Part shown: positions 1 to 7,523 of the stretch, piece by piece
Layout: every line of letters begins with the position of its first letter
How positions within the stretch are numbered: the first letter of the stretch is position 1
NCBI GenBank assembly: GCA_020217165.1
Contig: JAIWOE010000111.1
Location: 1 to 13,074 of the forward strand
Direction: 5' to 3'
Source of the DNA: Desulfovibrio sp.
Lineage (GTDB): Bacteria; Desulfobacterota; Desulfovibrionia; Desulfovibrionales; Desulfovibrionaceae
Length of the DNA stretch: 13,074 nt
Translations under genes and position numbers: made by a program
Notes under the pieces: generated by a model
Told to the model about the DNA's origin: nothing
What the model saw: the letters and a program-made list of their open reading frames with translations, nothing else
The model's database searches: none

Positions 1-255
1 ATGCTGGCCGGCCCCTCCCTGCTGGCGGCGGTGATGCTCTACGCCACCCTGGATTCCGGACCCGTGGTCACGGCCGTGGCCTTCACCGTGGCCTGGATTC
101 CCACCTCCATCATCCTCCTGTCGGCCCCCTGGCTTTCAAGGCGATTGGGCGCGCGGGGTCTGCGCGCCGTGGAACGGCTCATGGGGCTCATCCTCATATT
201 ATTGGCCATCCAGATGGTGGAGGATGGCGTACGCCTGTTCCTCGATAGACAATAG
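1..255 (+). CDS. MarC/NAAT-family integral membrane protein, C-terminal fragment (5' end outside window)
   Basis: Eighty-four residues are visible, ending at a TAG stop at 253-255. They begin with a Gly-Pro-Ser motif after Leu-Ala, like the conserved Gly-Pro loop of the second half of MarC proteins. Two hydrophobic segments follow (about residues 20-43 and 60-80), and the end, with RLMGLILILLAIQM then a DG pair, is the usual MarC C-terminal signature. MarC proteins run to about 200-210 residues, so more than half lies upstream; the ATG at base 1 is almost certainly internal. The family sits in the inner membrane and was once linked to multiple antibiotic resistance, but its substrate is not established. 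The next gene on this strand starts 169 bases downstream with its own candidate promoter, so the two need not be co-transcribed. Family call is good; function unknown. Confidence 0.75.
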   Translation: MLAGPSLLAAVMLYATLDSGPVVTAVAFTVAWIPTSIILLSAPWLSRRLGARGLRAVERLMGLILILLAIQMVEDGVRLFLDRQ

Positions 256-307
256 GGCGAATCTGGCAACTTCTTGTGAATAATTGCTGTTATTGATTCC
301 GAACCGC

Positions 308-336
308 TTGACATCCTCTGGCAGCGGGCGTTAAGT
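308..336 (+). promoter_or_regulatory. candidate sigma-70 promoter of the chemoreceptor gene
   Basis: A perfect TTGACA -35 hexamer at 308-313 is followed, after 17 bases, by TTAAGT at 331-336, which matches the -10 consensus at only three of six positions. It sits about 90 bases before the chemoreceptor start, in the only non-coding gap on this strand. The -35 and spacing are convincing and the -10 is weak, so the promoter may need an activator or may be a chance match. Confidence 0.35.
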
Positions 337-413
337 GCGCCACCTGGAGAACCCTCGCCTGTAGGAATTTTCTCCTGGTTTTATTGGGGAACTCGCGGAG
401 CAGGTGCGTCCGC

Positions 414-419
414 AAGGAG
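414..419 (+). promoter_or_regulatory. ribosome binding site deciding the chemoreceptor start
   Basis: AAGGAG at 414-419 lies five bases before the ATG at 425. This favours ATG 425 over the in-frame GTG at 404, which would add seven residues and place the Shine-Dalgarno sequence inside the coding region. Confidence 0.8.
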
Positions 420-424
420 TGGTG

Positions 425-2593
425 ATGTCCCTTTCGCATCGTCTCATGGGCGTGGTGGTGGCCTTGGCCCTGGTGGTGGCCGCCATGTTCCTCGCCACGT
501 GGCAGGCTTCTTCCAGCCAGAAAACAGACGCGTTGGCCATCAACCTGGCTGGTCGGCAACGCATGCTGGCCCAGCGTGTGGCCAAGGACGCCCTGCTGCT
601 GACCCTGCCCGGCACGGCGGATGCTGCCGCGATCCGCTCCAGCCTGGACAAGGGCCTGCGCCTGTTCGAGGCCACCTGGTCTGCCCTGGAACAGGGTGGG
701 CCAGCCCCCGTCACCACGGATCCGGCCGGTCCCACGGCCGTGCTGCCCGCCCCCACGGCTGCGGTGAAACCCCTGTTGACCGCGGTGGATGTCCTCTGGT
801 CCCGCCTGCGCGATGCCGCCCAGGCTGTGGCCTCGGGAACTTCCAAGGACGCGGCTGCCCTGGGCGACCTCAGCGAACATGCCGTGGCGGCTCTCTCCAA
901 GGCCGTGCAGCAGATTGAGCTGGAGAGCGAGGCCAAGGTCCGGCGGCTCATGCTCATTCAGGTCACTGGCATCGTCCTGGCGGCGGGCCTGCTGGCGTGG
1001 CTGTTCATAATGCTGCGCGCGCAGATGCTTGCCCCCCTGGCCCGGCTGGTGGAGTACGCCAACCTCGTGGCCGGCGGTTCCCTGCAAGCGAGGCTGAACG
1101 GTCGCTTTACGCATGAATTGCAGGTGCTGGCCCACAGCATCACGGCCATGGTGGCTTCCTTGAACAGCGCCATGAGCGTCTGCACACAACAGGAGCAGAA
1201 AGCCAAGGAAGCCCATGCCGAGGCCGAGGCCGCCTTGCAGGAGGCCAAAGCCAAGGAAGCCAAGTTGGAGGAGCTGCTGGCCAGCATCACCGCCGTTTCC
1301 CGCAGCGCAGCCAACCTCTCTGCCCAGGTGAGTGGTGCGGTGGAGGAGCTGGGCCGGGAAATCGACACCGTGGACAGCGGCGTGGTGGTGCAGCGCGACC
1401 GCATGACCGAAACCGCCGCCGCCGTGGAAGAAATGAACGCCACGGTGATGGAGGTGGCCCGCAACGCCAGCCAGGCTGCCAGCAACGCCGCTGCCTCCAA
1501 AAAGCTTGCCACCGACGGCGCCCATGGCGTGGCCCGTGCCGTGGAAAGCATCCGCCTGATGCAGCAGCGGATTCTGGGCCTCAAGGAATCCATGGCCCGC
1601 CTTGGGGTGGATGCCGAGAACATCGGCCGCATCATGAATGTCATTTCCGAAATCGCGGACCAGACCAACCTCCTGGCCCTCAATGCGGCCATTGAGGCAG
1701 CCCGGGCCGGCGATGCCGGGCGCGGCTTTGCCGTGGTGGCTGACGAAGTGCGCAAGCTGGCCGAAAAGACCATGCAGGCCACCCGCGAGGTGGGCACGGC
1801 CATCGGCACCATTCAGGAGACTGCCCGAGAGAACGTGGCCGCCGTGGAGACCGCCGCCACCAATATCATTTCCGCAGTGGAAGAAGCGGCCACGGCCGGT
1901 GCTTCCATGGGGGACATCGTCCGCATCGTGGAGGATACGGCCGGCCAGGTGGAGAGCATTGCCGCCGCTGCCGAAGAGCAAAGCGCCGCCAGCGAGGAGA
2001 TCAACCGCGCCGTCTCCGAGGTGACCCTGGTGGCCACGGATACCGCCGAAAACATGCAGCGCTCGGCCCAGGCCCTCACGCGGATCATCAGTCTCATCGA
2101 GGACCTGAATGGCGCCATTCAGGATCTTTCCCGCCACGCCACCACGGATCGCAGCAGCGCCGCCGCCACCCTGGCCGTGGACAACCGGCAACTCTTCCGC
2201 TGGACGCCGACCCTCTCCACCAGCATTGACAGCCTGGATGAGGAGCACATGGTGCTGGTCCGCCTCATCAACGAATTGCACGCCGCCATGCGCGACAACA
2301 AGGACCGCCGCATCCTGGGCGACATCCTGGACCGCCTCAAGGACTACGCCGTGACCCATTTTGAACACGAGGAACGGCACTTTGAACGTTACAACTACCC
2401 GGACAAGGAGGCCCACATCGCCCAGCACCAGAAGTTCTTGGGGGCGGTGATGGACTTCTATCGTGAATTCCAAAGTGGCCGCGCCACGGTCACCCTGGAC
2501 ATCATGCGGTTCCTCAAGGACTGGCTGCAGGGCCACATCATGGGTGTGGACAAAAAATACGGCCCGTTCCTCAAGGAAAAGGGCGTGCGCTAG
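425..2593 (+). CDS. methyl-accepting chemotaxis protein with PilJ/NIT-like sensor and C-terminal bacteriohemerythrin domain
   Basis: This 722-residue inner-membrane chemoreceptor is predicted to sense a signal and control CheA/CheW. Seen in order: membrane helix about 7-27; a periplasmic helical domain with [16 protein letters not shown] at 39-54, the hallmark of the PilJ_N/NIT-like sensor (nitrate-binding in some relatives); second membrane helix about 176-198; HAMP-like region to about 245; an Ala/Glu/Lys coiled coil at 255-285; the MCP signalling domain with its conserved hairpin tip about 409-449 ([12 protein letters not shown], then [15 protein letters not shown]); and a hemerythrin domain from about 592. 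All seven di-iron ligands are present: His608, His645, Glu649, His664, His668, His704 and Asp709. Hemerythrin-tailed MCPs such as DcrH of Desulfovibrio sense oxygen or redox state. The protein may therefore combine a periplasmic ligand sensor with a cytoplasmic oxygen/redox sensor. No CheW pentapeptide tether is seen at the C-terminus. Confidence 0.93.
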   Translation: MSLSHRLMGVVVALALVVAAMFLATWQASSSQKTDALAINLAGRQRMLAQRVAKDALLLTLPGTADAAAIRSSLDKGLRLFEATWSALEQGGPAPVTTDPAGPTAVLPAPTAAVKPLLTAVDVLWSRLRDAAQAVASGTSKDAAALGDLSEHAVAALSKAVQQIELESEAKVRRLMLIQVTGIVLAAGLLAWLFIMLRAQMLAPLARLVEYANLVAGGSLQARLNGRFTHELQVLAHSITAMVASLNSAMSVCTQQEQKAKEAHAEAEAALQEAKAKEAKLEELLASITAVSRSAANLSAQVSGAVEELGREIDTVDSGVVVQRDRMTETAAAVEEMNATVMEVARNASQAASNAAASKKLATDGAHGVARAVESIRLMQQRILGLKESMARLGVDAENIGRIMNVISEIADQTNLLALNAAIEAARAGDAGRGFAVVADEVRKLAEKTMQATREVGTAIGTIQETARENVAAVETAATNIISAVEEAATAGASMGDIVRIVEDTAGQVESIAAAAEEQSAASEEINRAVSEVTLVATDTAENMQRSAQALTRIISLIEDLNGAIQDLSRHATTDRSSAAATLAVDNRQLFRWTPTLSTSIDSLDEEHMVLVRLINELHAAMRDNKDRRILGDILDRLKDYAVTHFEHEERHFERYNYPDKEAHIAQHQKFLGAVMDFYREFQSGRATVTLDIMRFLKDWLQGHIMGVDKKYGPFLKEKGVR

Positions 2594-2608
2594 GCAGAAT
2601 CCCCCATG

Positions 2609-2651
2609 AAAAAGTGCTCGGGGGGCCCTTTTCCAGAAAAGGTGCCCCCCC
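2609..2651 (-). terminator. intrinsic terminator of the minus-strand operon, possibly bidirectional
   Basis: An inverted repeat at 2620-2632 and 2638-2650 pairs six G with six C, then C-G, one mismatch, C-G, a wobble and three T-A pairs, around a five-base loop. Read on the minus strand it is followed six bases later by five T (A run at 2609-2613), as expected downstream of the STAS gene that stops at 2679. On the plus strand there is no T run after the stem, so termination of the chemoreceptor transcript there is less certain. Confidence 0.7.
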
Positions 2652-2678
2652 GCGCAGATCCCTTTGAAGGTGGTGGCC

Positions 2679-3020
2679 CTAGGCCGGCGGCGCTTCCTGG
2701 AGCAGGTCCGAAGTGGACTGGCACAGGGTAAAGAGCTTGTCGTAGCCTGAGATTTCGAACACTTCCAAAATGTAGTCCTTCAGGCCGCACACGGCCACCG
2801 TGCCCTGGGACTTCCTGAGGCGCTGGTAGGCCATCACCAGCACGCGCAGGCCGGAGCTGTTGATGTAATCGAGTTCCGTGAAGTCAAACACCACCTTGTT
2901 CTTGCCTTCCTCCAGGGCTTTGAGCACGTACTGCTCCAGCCCCTGGGTGTCTTCCGTGTCCAAACGACCGGTCACGGTCAGAATGGCGACGTCACCGTGC
3001 AGGCGCGTTGTCACACTCAT
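2679..3020 (-). CDS. STAS-domain anti-sigma factor antagonist (SpoIIAA/RsbV-like)
   Basis: This is a 113-residue single STAS domain, the usual size for the family. It has the alternating strand/helix pattern, the VVFDFTELDYINSSGLRVL block at 43-61, and the phosphoacceptor serine expected at Ser55 or Ser56. In known systems the unphosphorylated protein binds its partner kinase and frees the kinase's target; phosphorylation by the kinase breaks that contact. The partner is surely the overlapping ATPase gene just upstream. An in-frame start 26 codons earlier exists, but ATG 3018-3020 is preferred: AAGGGGGAG lies seven bases before it, and the added residues would be unlike STAS proteins. It is the last gene of the minus-strand operon, followed by a terminator. 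The target regulated by this switch is not visible. Confidence 0.9.
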   Translation of the reverse strand: MSVTTRLHGDVAILTVTGRLDTEDTQGLEQYVLKALEEGKNKVVFDFTELDYINSSGLRVLVMAYQRLRKSQGTVAVCGLKDYILEVFEISGYDKLFTLCQSTSDLLQEAPPA

Positions 3021-3471
3021 GGGTGTTCTCCCCCTTCTCGCAGTGATGATGGATGCGCTTGCGCAGCGTGAGGACATTTTTGTTGTCGCGTCGTTCATAG
3101 GTGATGCTGTCGGTCAGGCGGCGGACCAGCAGAATGCCCAGACCGCCCACGGGCTTTGCCCGGGCCTCGGGCGGCAGGGTCACATCCGGCAGGGGTGCTT
3201 CCAGGATGTTGAAAGGCAGGGCGTCGTCCTCCACGGTCAGGACGATGTCCTCGCCGTCCTGGCCCAGGCTCACGCACACGTGGTGTCTGTTCTCATCCAG
3301 GTAGCCGTAGGCGGCGATGTTGCTCAGCAACTCGTCCAGCACCAGGGAAACATGATAGAGAATGCGCGGTGGCAGGTCGCACCGCTTGCCGAACTCCTCC
3401 ACCACCTGCACATGGCGGGAGAACAGGCACCGCCCCATGGCGCATTCCACGGCGAGCTGTTTTGCGTCCAC
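2992..3471 (-). CDS. anti-sigma regulatory factor, HATPase_c serine/threonine kinase (RsbW/SpoIIAB-like)
   Basis: This is a 159-residue GHKL-fold protein. The N box is clear (LVLDELLSNIAAYGY, with Glu47 and Asn51). The G1 box is EDDALPFN at 81-88, with alanine where the family usually has glycine after the aspartate, and the G2 box is GGLGILLVRRLTD at 109-121. Relatives bind and inhibit a sigma factor or other effector and phosphorylate an STAS antagonist. Here the STAS gene overlaps the 3' end by 29 bases. The start is a GTG at 3469-3471 with GAGGA just upstream, 10 bases after the stop of the OPT-like gene. An internal Met at residue 12 is the alternative. The last 25 residues (His-, Lys- and Glu-rich) extend past the core domain and may exist mainly because of the gene overlap. 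No sigma factor or PP2C phosphatase is nearby, so the regulated target is unknown. Confidence 0.88.
   Translation of the reverse strand: MDAKQLAVECAMGRCLFSRHVQVVEEFGKRCDLPPRILYHVSLVLDELLSNIAAYGYLDENRHHVCVSLGQDGEDIVLTVEDDALPFNILEAPLPDVTLPPEARAKPVGGLGILLVRRLTDSITYERRDNKNVLTLRKRIHHHCEKGENTHECDNAPAR
3028..3036 (-). promoter_or_regulatory. ribosome binding site of the STAS gene, inside the ATPase gene
   Basis: AAGGGGGAG on the minus strand ends seven bases before the ATG at 3020. It lies within the last codons of the upstream ATPase gene, which fits translational coupling of the two switch partners and fixes the STAS start. Confidence 0.7.
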
Positions 3472-3481
3472 AACGTCCTCG

Positions 3482-5437
3482 TCAGTAGGCCAGCCGCCCC
3501 AGGGATTTGAGAATCAGCGAGCAGCCCATGGCGAACATCCCCATGAGCCCCATGCCGCAGGAAAAACCGGCCAGCAGCACCGGGGCATACTGCCGCCACT
3601 TGGCGCCGTATTTTTTTTCGAACAGATAGCGCCCAAAGAGCGCCCCCAACACCTCAAGGATCATGCCATGGGGGGTGCTCTGGCCCAGGCCGCGCACCAC
3701 GCCATAAATCAGGAGCACTGGCAGGCCGAAAAGCTGCAACAAGGCATACGTGATGACGCCGAATACCAGCCCGGACCCCAGATACTCCGCCCGCAAGGCC
3801 TCGAAAAATAGGGAGTCGCCCTCCAGGGTGGAGGTCTGCAGTAAAAACCCGTTCAGGGCCTGCAGGTGCCACATCTCCTGGGCATAAGGATAACTCGCGG
3901 AAGGGATGGGGGCAAGCTGCCACAGGAATTGCGAGAACACCAGGGAGGCGATCATCACCACAGGGAACACCACGACCTCGGCCTTGATGATGCCCCGCAG
4001 GGAGGTGCCGGTAAGTTCGATCTGCCGAAATCCCACCGTGGCCTCGCCGTAGTTGTGGAAGGGAATTGGGGCATACCAAATATCTATGCCGCTATACCCA
4101 AAGTAGCGCGCCCCAGCAATGAAACTTGCTTCACGCACCATGGGCAGGCTGATGAATTGCCCGGCAACCCCTTCCATGCGTGCAGAAACATATGAAATGA
4201 TGGGAGTATACACAAAGCCGTAGCCAAGGAAGAACACCCAGGGGAATTCCGGCACCAGCCAGGCGCATATGGCCACGTAGGCCAGGGTGGATGCCACATA
4301 AATCCCCAGGGAGGTCCAGATGCTGATGTCGCCGCGTTCCTTGTTGTTTGACAACAGGATGGAGAAATCCAGCCCGTGGCCGCGGCCATGCAGGCTCTTG
4401 AACACCTGCCAGAAGCCGATAAAGGCAATGGCCAGCCCCAGCCCGATGCCAAAACTCATGTAAAAGTCGAAGTTGTTGGCGAACACCGTCTCCACCGTGG
4501 CCATGCCCGGGTGCCAGCGGTGCAGGATCCCGTGGGCGTAGAGCATGGGGTTGGCCACGATGGTGATGATGAGCCCGATGAGCCCCCCGATGACGGCCCA
4601 GAATGGCAGCACCATGCCCACAAAAAATAGCCCCAGGTCCAGCTGCAGGCCCGTGGCCACGGCAGGCAGGGCCTCCTCGGTGTAGCGGGTCAGCTCGATC
4701 CAGGGGATGGGAATAAGCCGGATGGGTTCCGTGAAGAACAGCCCCGTCAGGGCCGGGAAGAGCACATACACCCCCCCGAACCCCAGGCCGATGACCCCGC
4801 CAATGGAGAACACCCGCCACTTCCAGCCGGTTTTGCGGTCCTCTGTGCTTTCGGCCAGGGCCATGGTGCCCAGGGCGCCCACGGGAGCCATGGGGAAGGG
4901 CAGCTTTTCCACGTCGGAGGTCAGCCGGTACAGGGCATAGCCCAGCCCGAAGTGGTCGATGCGCTGGATGAGCTGCGAGCCCACCAGCAGGAGGATGGGA
5001 ATCAGCCAGTCGCGATGGAAGAACGTCCGCTCCAGCAGGGAATCCGAGCCAGGTTGCGGCGTGACCCAGGTGGGGATGTACTCCACCAAGCCCAGCATCT
5101 TGGCGGCGTCGGATTGCACCAGGTACTGGTTCCATAACAAGCCGGAAAAGGGCGAAGCCAGGGCCGCCCCGGCCATGTAATAAAGCAGGAAGATTTCCTG
5201 CTGCTTGAGTTCGGTGTAGGAACGTTTGGCGATTTCGGCAAACAGGATGATGGTGACCCACCGGGCGGCCGGGCCGATGCCCGAGCCGATGACCAGCTGC
5301 AGGTACATGGAGCCGGGCATCATCAGAAAGCCGATGAAAATTGCACCGACGATGGTCTTCCAGTCAAAGCCCTCCTCAAACCGCGTGGGCGCGGGGAGGA
5401 GATCCCGGTATTCCTTGAGTTCCTTGTCGTCGTACAT
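3482..5437 (-). CDS. OPT-superfamily-like multi-spanning transporter, second of the pair
   Basis: This 651-residue polytopic protein is predicted to lie in the inner membrane with roughly 12-16 helices (for example about 27-48, 85-103, 143-158, 208-232, 262-298, 325-345, 370-416, 485-505, 552-580 and 615-645). Size and layout fit the oligopeptide transporter (OPT/YSL) superfamily, whose members import peptides or metal chelates by proton coupling. The segment DVEKLPFPMAPVGALG at 175-190 matches the position and pattern of NERVNFPLMRTPQLL in the neighbouring transporter, which suggests that they are distant paralogues. A cytoplasmic loop carries a Gly/His stretch (HGRGHGLDF, 350-358). The start is ATG 5437, 25 bases after the upstream stop. 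A longer frame to 5542 would overlap the upstream gene with non-membrane residues and is rejected. The Shine-Dalgarno sequence is weak (AAGGA 13 bases upstream), so coupling is possible. Substrate unknown. Confidence 0.75.
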   Translation of the reverse strand: MYDDKELKEYRDLLPAPTRFEEGFDWKTIVGAIFIGFLMMPGSMYLQLVIGSGIGPAARWVTIILFAEIAKRSYTELKQQEIFLLYYMAGAALASPFSGLLWNQYLVQSDAAKMLGLVEYIPTWVTPQPGSDSLLERTFFHRDWLIPILLLVGSQLIQRIDHFGLGYALYRLTSDVEKLPFPMAPVGALGTMALAESTEDRKTGWKWRVFSIGGVIGLGFGGVYVLFPALTGLFFTEPIRLIPIPWIELTRYTEEALPAVATGLQLDLGLFFVGMVLPFWAVIGGLIGLIITIVANPMLYAHGILHRWHPGMATVETVFANNFDFYMSFGIGLGLAIAFIGFWQVFKSLHGRGHGLDFSILLSNNKERGDISIWTSLGIYVASTLAYVAICAWLVPEFPWVFFLGYGFVYTPIISYVSARMEGVAGQFISLPMVREASFIAGARYFGYSGIDIWYAPIPFHNYGEATVGFRQIELTGTSLRGIIKAEVVVFPVVMIASLVFSQFLWQLAPIPSASYPYAQEMWHLQALNGFLLQTSTLEGDSLFFEALRAEYLGSGLVFGVITYALLQLFGLPVLLIYGVVRGLGQSTPHGMILEVLGALFGRYLFEKKYGAKWRQYAPVLLAGFSCGMGLMGMFAMGCSLILKSLGRLAY

Positions 5438-5462
5438 GCCGAGCGTCCCGTCCTTGGGTCCT

Positions 5463-7523
5463 CTACAGAGGGAAGACGTGGTAGCGGATGTCCGTGAACA
5501 GGCCCACGATTGCCCAGGCCCCGCCCATGAGGAAGTCGCCAATGATCAGGCCGATGAAGACGTTGCGCACGCGCCGGAACAGGGCCGCCCCGCCATAGCG
5601 TAAGATCAGGTGGTTGCACAGCCACCCGGCCAGGAAGCAGAACCACAGGTGCGTCATGCCGGTGCCATAGGCAGCCAGATATCCCAGGGGATGGATGGGC
5701 CACCAGGGCAGCTTGTAGTAGCAGGCCACCAGCAGCAGCATCACCACCGCCCCCACGCCGGCATAGGTGATGACCCAGGGCCGCGCGCCCTGGCCCACCT
5801 CCATCAGCTGCTGGGCAGTCTCATACATGGAAATGCTGGTGCGCTGGGCCCAGTCCACGGAAAGATCGCGCATGCCGTACTTGTGCGCCAGCACCAGCAT
5901 GGCCCCCAGGGCCACGGCAGCCCCCAAGGTCAGGGCCAGGCACAGGGCCGCGAACAACCGGCCCCGCCCCCGCACATTCTCCCCGGCCTTGGCGGCGTGG
6001 AACAGGGATGGCATGAGGGATTCCCGCACGTCCAAAAACAGTACCTTTTGCATCACGGCCAGGCCCAGGATGCCCGCCGGGCCGAAAAACGAGGTGCCCA
6101 GCAATCCCAGAAGGCCATCCATGGGCGCGGCGGCAAAGGCGTAATACGGCACCCCTCCCTGGCACACCAGCCGGCTGACCACCACCAGGGTCATGAAGCC
6201 CACCAGCAGAAAGGCAAGGGTGGCCCCCAGGGGAAGCCCGAACCAGCCGGCCCAGCCCGTCAGGCACGCCAGGCCCAGCACCGTGCCCCACACGGCCACG
6301 CCGGGGTGCATCCAGCTTACGTTGTCCCGGGCGTCCAGGGATTCCGCGCACAGCTCGCCAAACACCGCCGCCCGGCCGCGCACGGCGCATCGCAGGGAGA
6401 GCCGCAGATGCCGCCGGCCCAGCCAGACCAGGAACAGGAAGAACACCAGGAAGGCCCCGATGGTCTGCGCTTCTTCAGGACTGGCGATGGACGGCCCGAA
6501 GGTCAGCCCCAGTGCCGCAGGCGGCGGTTGCAGGCCCATGGTGGCCAACATGCCGCCCATGAGGCCTGCCAGCAGAAAGAATACCCAGAAACTCAGGGAA
6601 ATCTGCCGGGTGGTCAAAAAGGCAAAGCCGATGAAGGCCGGATAAATGGAGAGCTTGAGCTTGTGGAATCCCGAGAGCACACCGTGCTTGGGAAAATAGT
6701 CCCCCATCATCAGCACCGTGGGAATGATGGGGATGGACGGCAACACGGCGGACAGGCCATTCCAGGCGTGCAAGAACACCGGCAGACTCAGGCCCAGCAG
6801 CAGGTGCTTGTCCGTGAACAGCCCGCCCAGGGTGCCGGCTTCCAGGTGTTCATCAAGGAGCTGCGGGGTGCGCATGAGGGGGAAGTTCACCCGTTCGTTC
6901 ACCACCCATTGCTTGCCCAGGATACTCGTCAGGCAGAGCATGACCCAGAAGGCCAGCAGCAGGAACACCCCCCAGGTGGCCAGGGGCGTGACCCAGGCAT
7001 CCCAGGGGATGCGGTGGAGGATTTCCAGGGTGGAGAGGCCGCGGCCGCCTTCCAGGCCGTTGTACATGGCCTTGACGCAGGTGGCGTTGGTCACGTGCCA
7101 GGCTTCCGGCAGGATGCCGCCGAAGACCTCCTCCCAATGATTCCCGGCGCTGGCGAAATAGGTGGGGGTGGTGATGTTCACCAGAAACGTCCGGGCCAAC
7201 CCGGTCCAGCCAAAGCCGGAGACCACGGTCATAAGCGCCCAGATGGCCAGGTGTTCGGCCCCGGAGAGCAGGGGGCGCGTGCCGGTGGCCCGGGCCAGGG
7301 ATGCCGTGACCAGCACCAGCACAACGCTGATGAAAAAGGGCGCCAGGGGGAAGTGGCCTCCCGCCAGGGAGGTGCCCTGCAGGTAGGCGTTGTGCCAGGG
7401 CGTCGCGGCGCCCAGCCCCCGCCCCAGCCGCAGCCCGAGACCCAGGGCGGGCCAGCGCAGGCTGCGGGAAGCCGGTGCGGAAGGAATGGCGTCCGGTGCG
7501 GAGGAGTCTGTGGCGGTACTCAC
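5463..7523 (-). CDS. OPT-like membrane protein with DUF6785/DUF6784-type signatures, first of the pair
   Basis: This 686-residue polytopic membrane protein has landmarks that I associate with DUF6785 in the N-terminal part (TPWHNAYLQGTSLAGGHFP at 41-58; NERVNFPLMRTP at 209-220) and DUF6784 at the C-terminus (PWWPIHPLGYLA at 606-617, then a GG-then-arginine-rich segment before IGLIIGDFL). These families are linked to the OPT transporters but uncharacterised. The start is taken as GTG 7521-7523, whose GTGA overlaps the TGA stop of the permease gene by four bases, with AGGAG 11 bases upstream; a GTG at 7535 would add four residues. The N-terminus has a 20-residue Ala/Ser/Pro tail before a first helix that contains arginines. 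The next gene, 25 bases on, encodes a related transporter; the two could act together. Substrate unknown; the family names come from memory of motifs, not from a search. Confidence 0.7.
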   Translation of the reverse strand: MSTATDSSAPDAIPSAPASRSLRWPALGLGLRLGRGLGAATPWHNAYLQGTSLAGGHFPLAPFFISVVLVLVTASLARATGTRPLLSGAEHLAIWALMTVVSGFGWTGLARTFLVNITTPTYFASAGNHWEEVFGGILPEAWHVTNATCVKAMYNGLEGGRGLSTLEILHRIPWDAWVTPLATWGVFLLLAFWVMLCLTSILGKQWVVNERVNFPLMRTPQLLDEHLEAGTLGGLFTDKHLLLGLSLPVFLHAWNGLSAVLPSIPIIPTVLMMGDYFPKHGVLSGFHKLKLSIYPAFIGFAFLTTRQISLSFWVFFLLAGLMGGMLATMGLQPPPAALGLTFGPSIASPEEAQTIGAFLVFFLFLVWLGRRHLRLSLRCAVRGRAAVFGELCAESLDARDNVSWMHPGVAVWGTVLGLACLTGWAGWFGLPLGATLAFLLVGFMTLVVVSRLVCQGGVPYYAFAAAPMDGLLGLLGTSFFGPAGILGLAVMQKVLFLDVRESLMPSLFHAAKAGENVRGRGRLFAALCLALTLGAAVALGAMLVLAHKYGMRDLSVDWAQRTSISMYETAQQLMEVGQGARPWVITYAGVGAVVMLLLVACYYKLPWWPIHPLGYLAAYGTGMTHLWFCFLAGWLCNHLILRYGGAALFRRVRNVFIGLIIGDFLMGGAWAIVGLFTDIRYHVFPL

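Noticed and set aside
263..278. Possible sigma-54 promoter (TGGCA ... TTGT) upstream of the chemoreceptor
   Set aside because: The spacing between the GG and the downstream G is one base short and the -12 element is GT instead of GC.
361..393. Small hairpin AGGA...TCCT with a nearby T-rich stretch as a terminator of the MarC-like gene
   Set aside because: The stem is only four base pairs and the T run is broken, so it is not convincing.
404..424. GTG 404 as the chemoreceptor start
   Set aside because: It would place AAGGAG inside the coding region; ATG 425 has that site at ideal spacing and begins directly before the first membrane helix.
290..2536. A 748-codon open frame on the minus strand opposite the chemoreceptor
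   Set aside because: Its composition (Gly/His/Gln-rich) is the mirror of a GC-rich coding strand, it has no recognisable domain, and it is fully covered by a clear chemoreceptor gene.
3021..3098. N-terminal extension of the STAS protein to 3098
   Set aside because: The additional 26 residues do not resemble STAS proteins and lie inside the ATPase gene; ATG 3020 has an excellent ribosome binding site.
5438..5542. N-terminal extension of the second OPT-like transporter to 5542
   Set aside because: It overlaps the end of the upstream transporter gene by 80 bases and encodes non-membrane, non-family residues; ATG 5437 directly follows the upstream stop.
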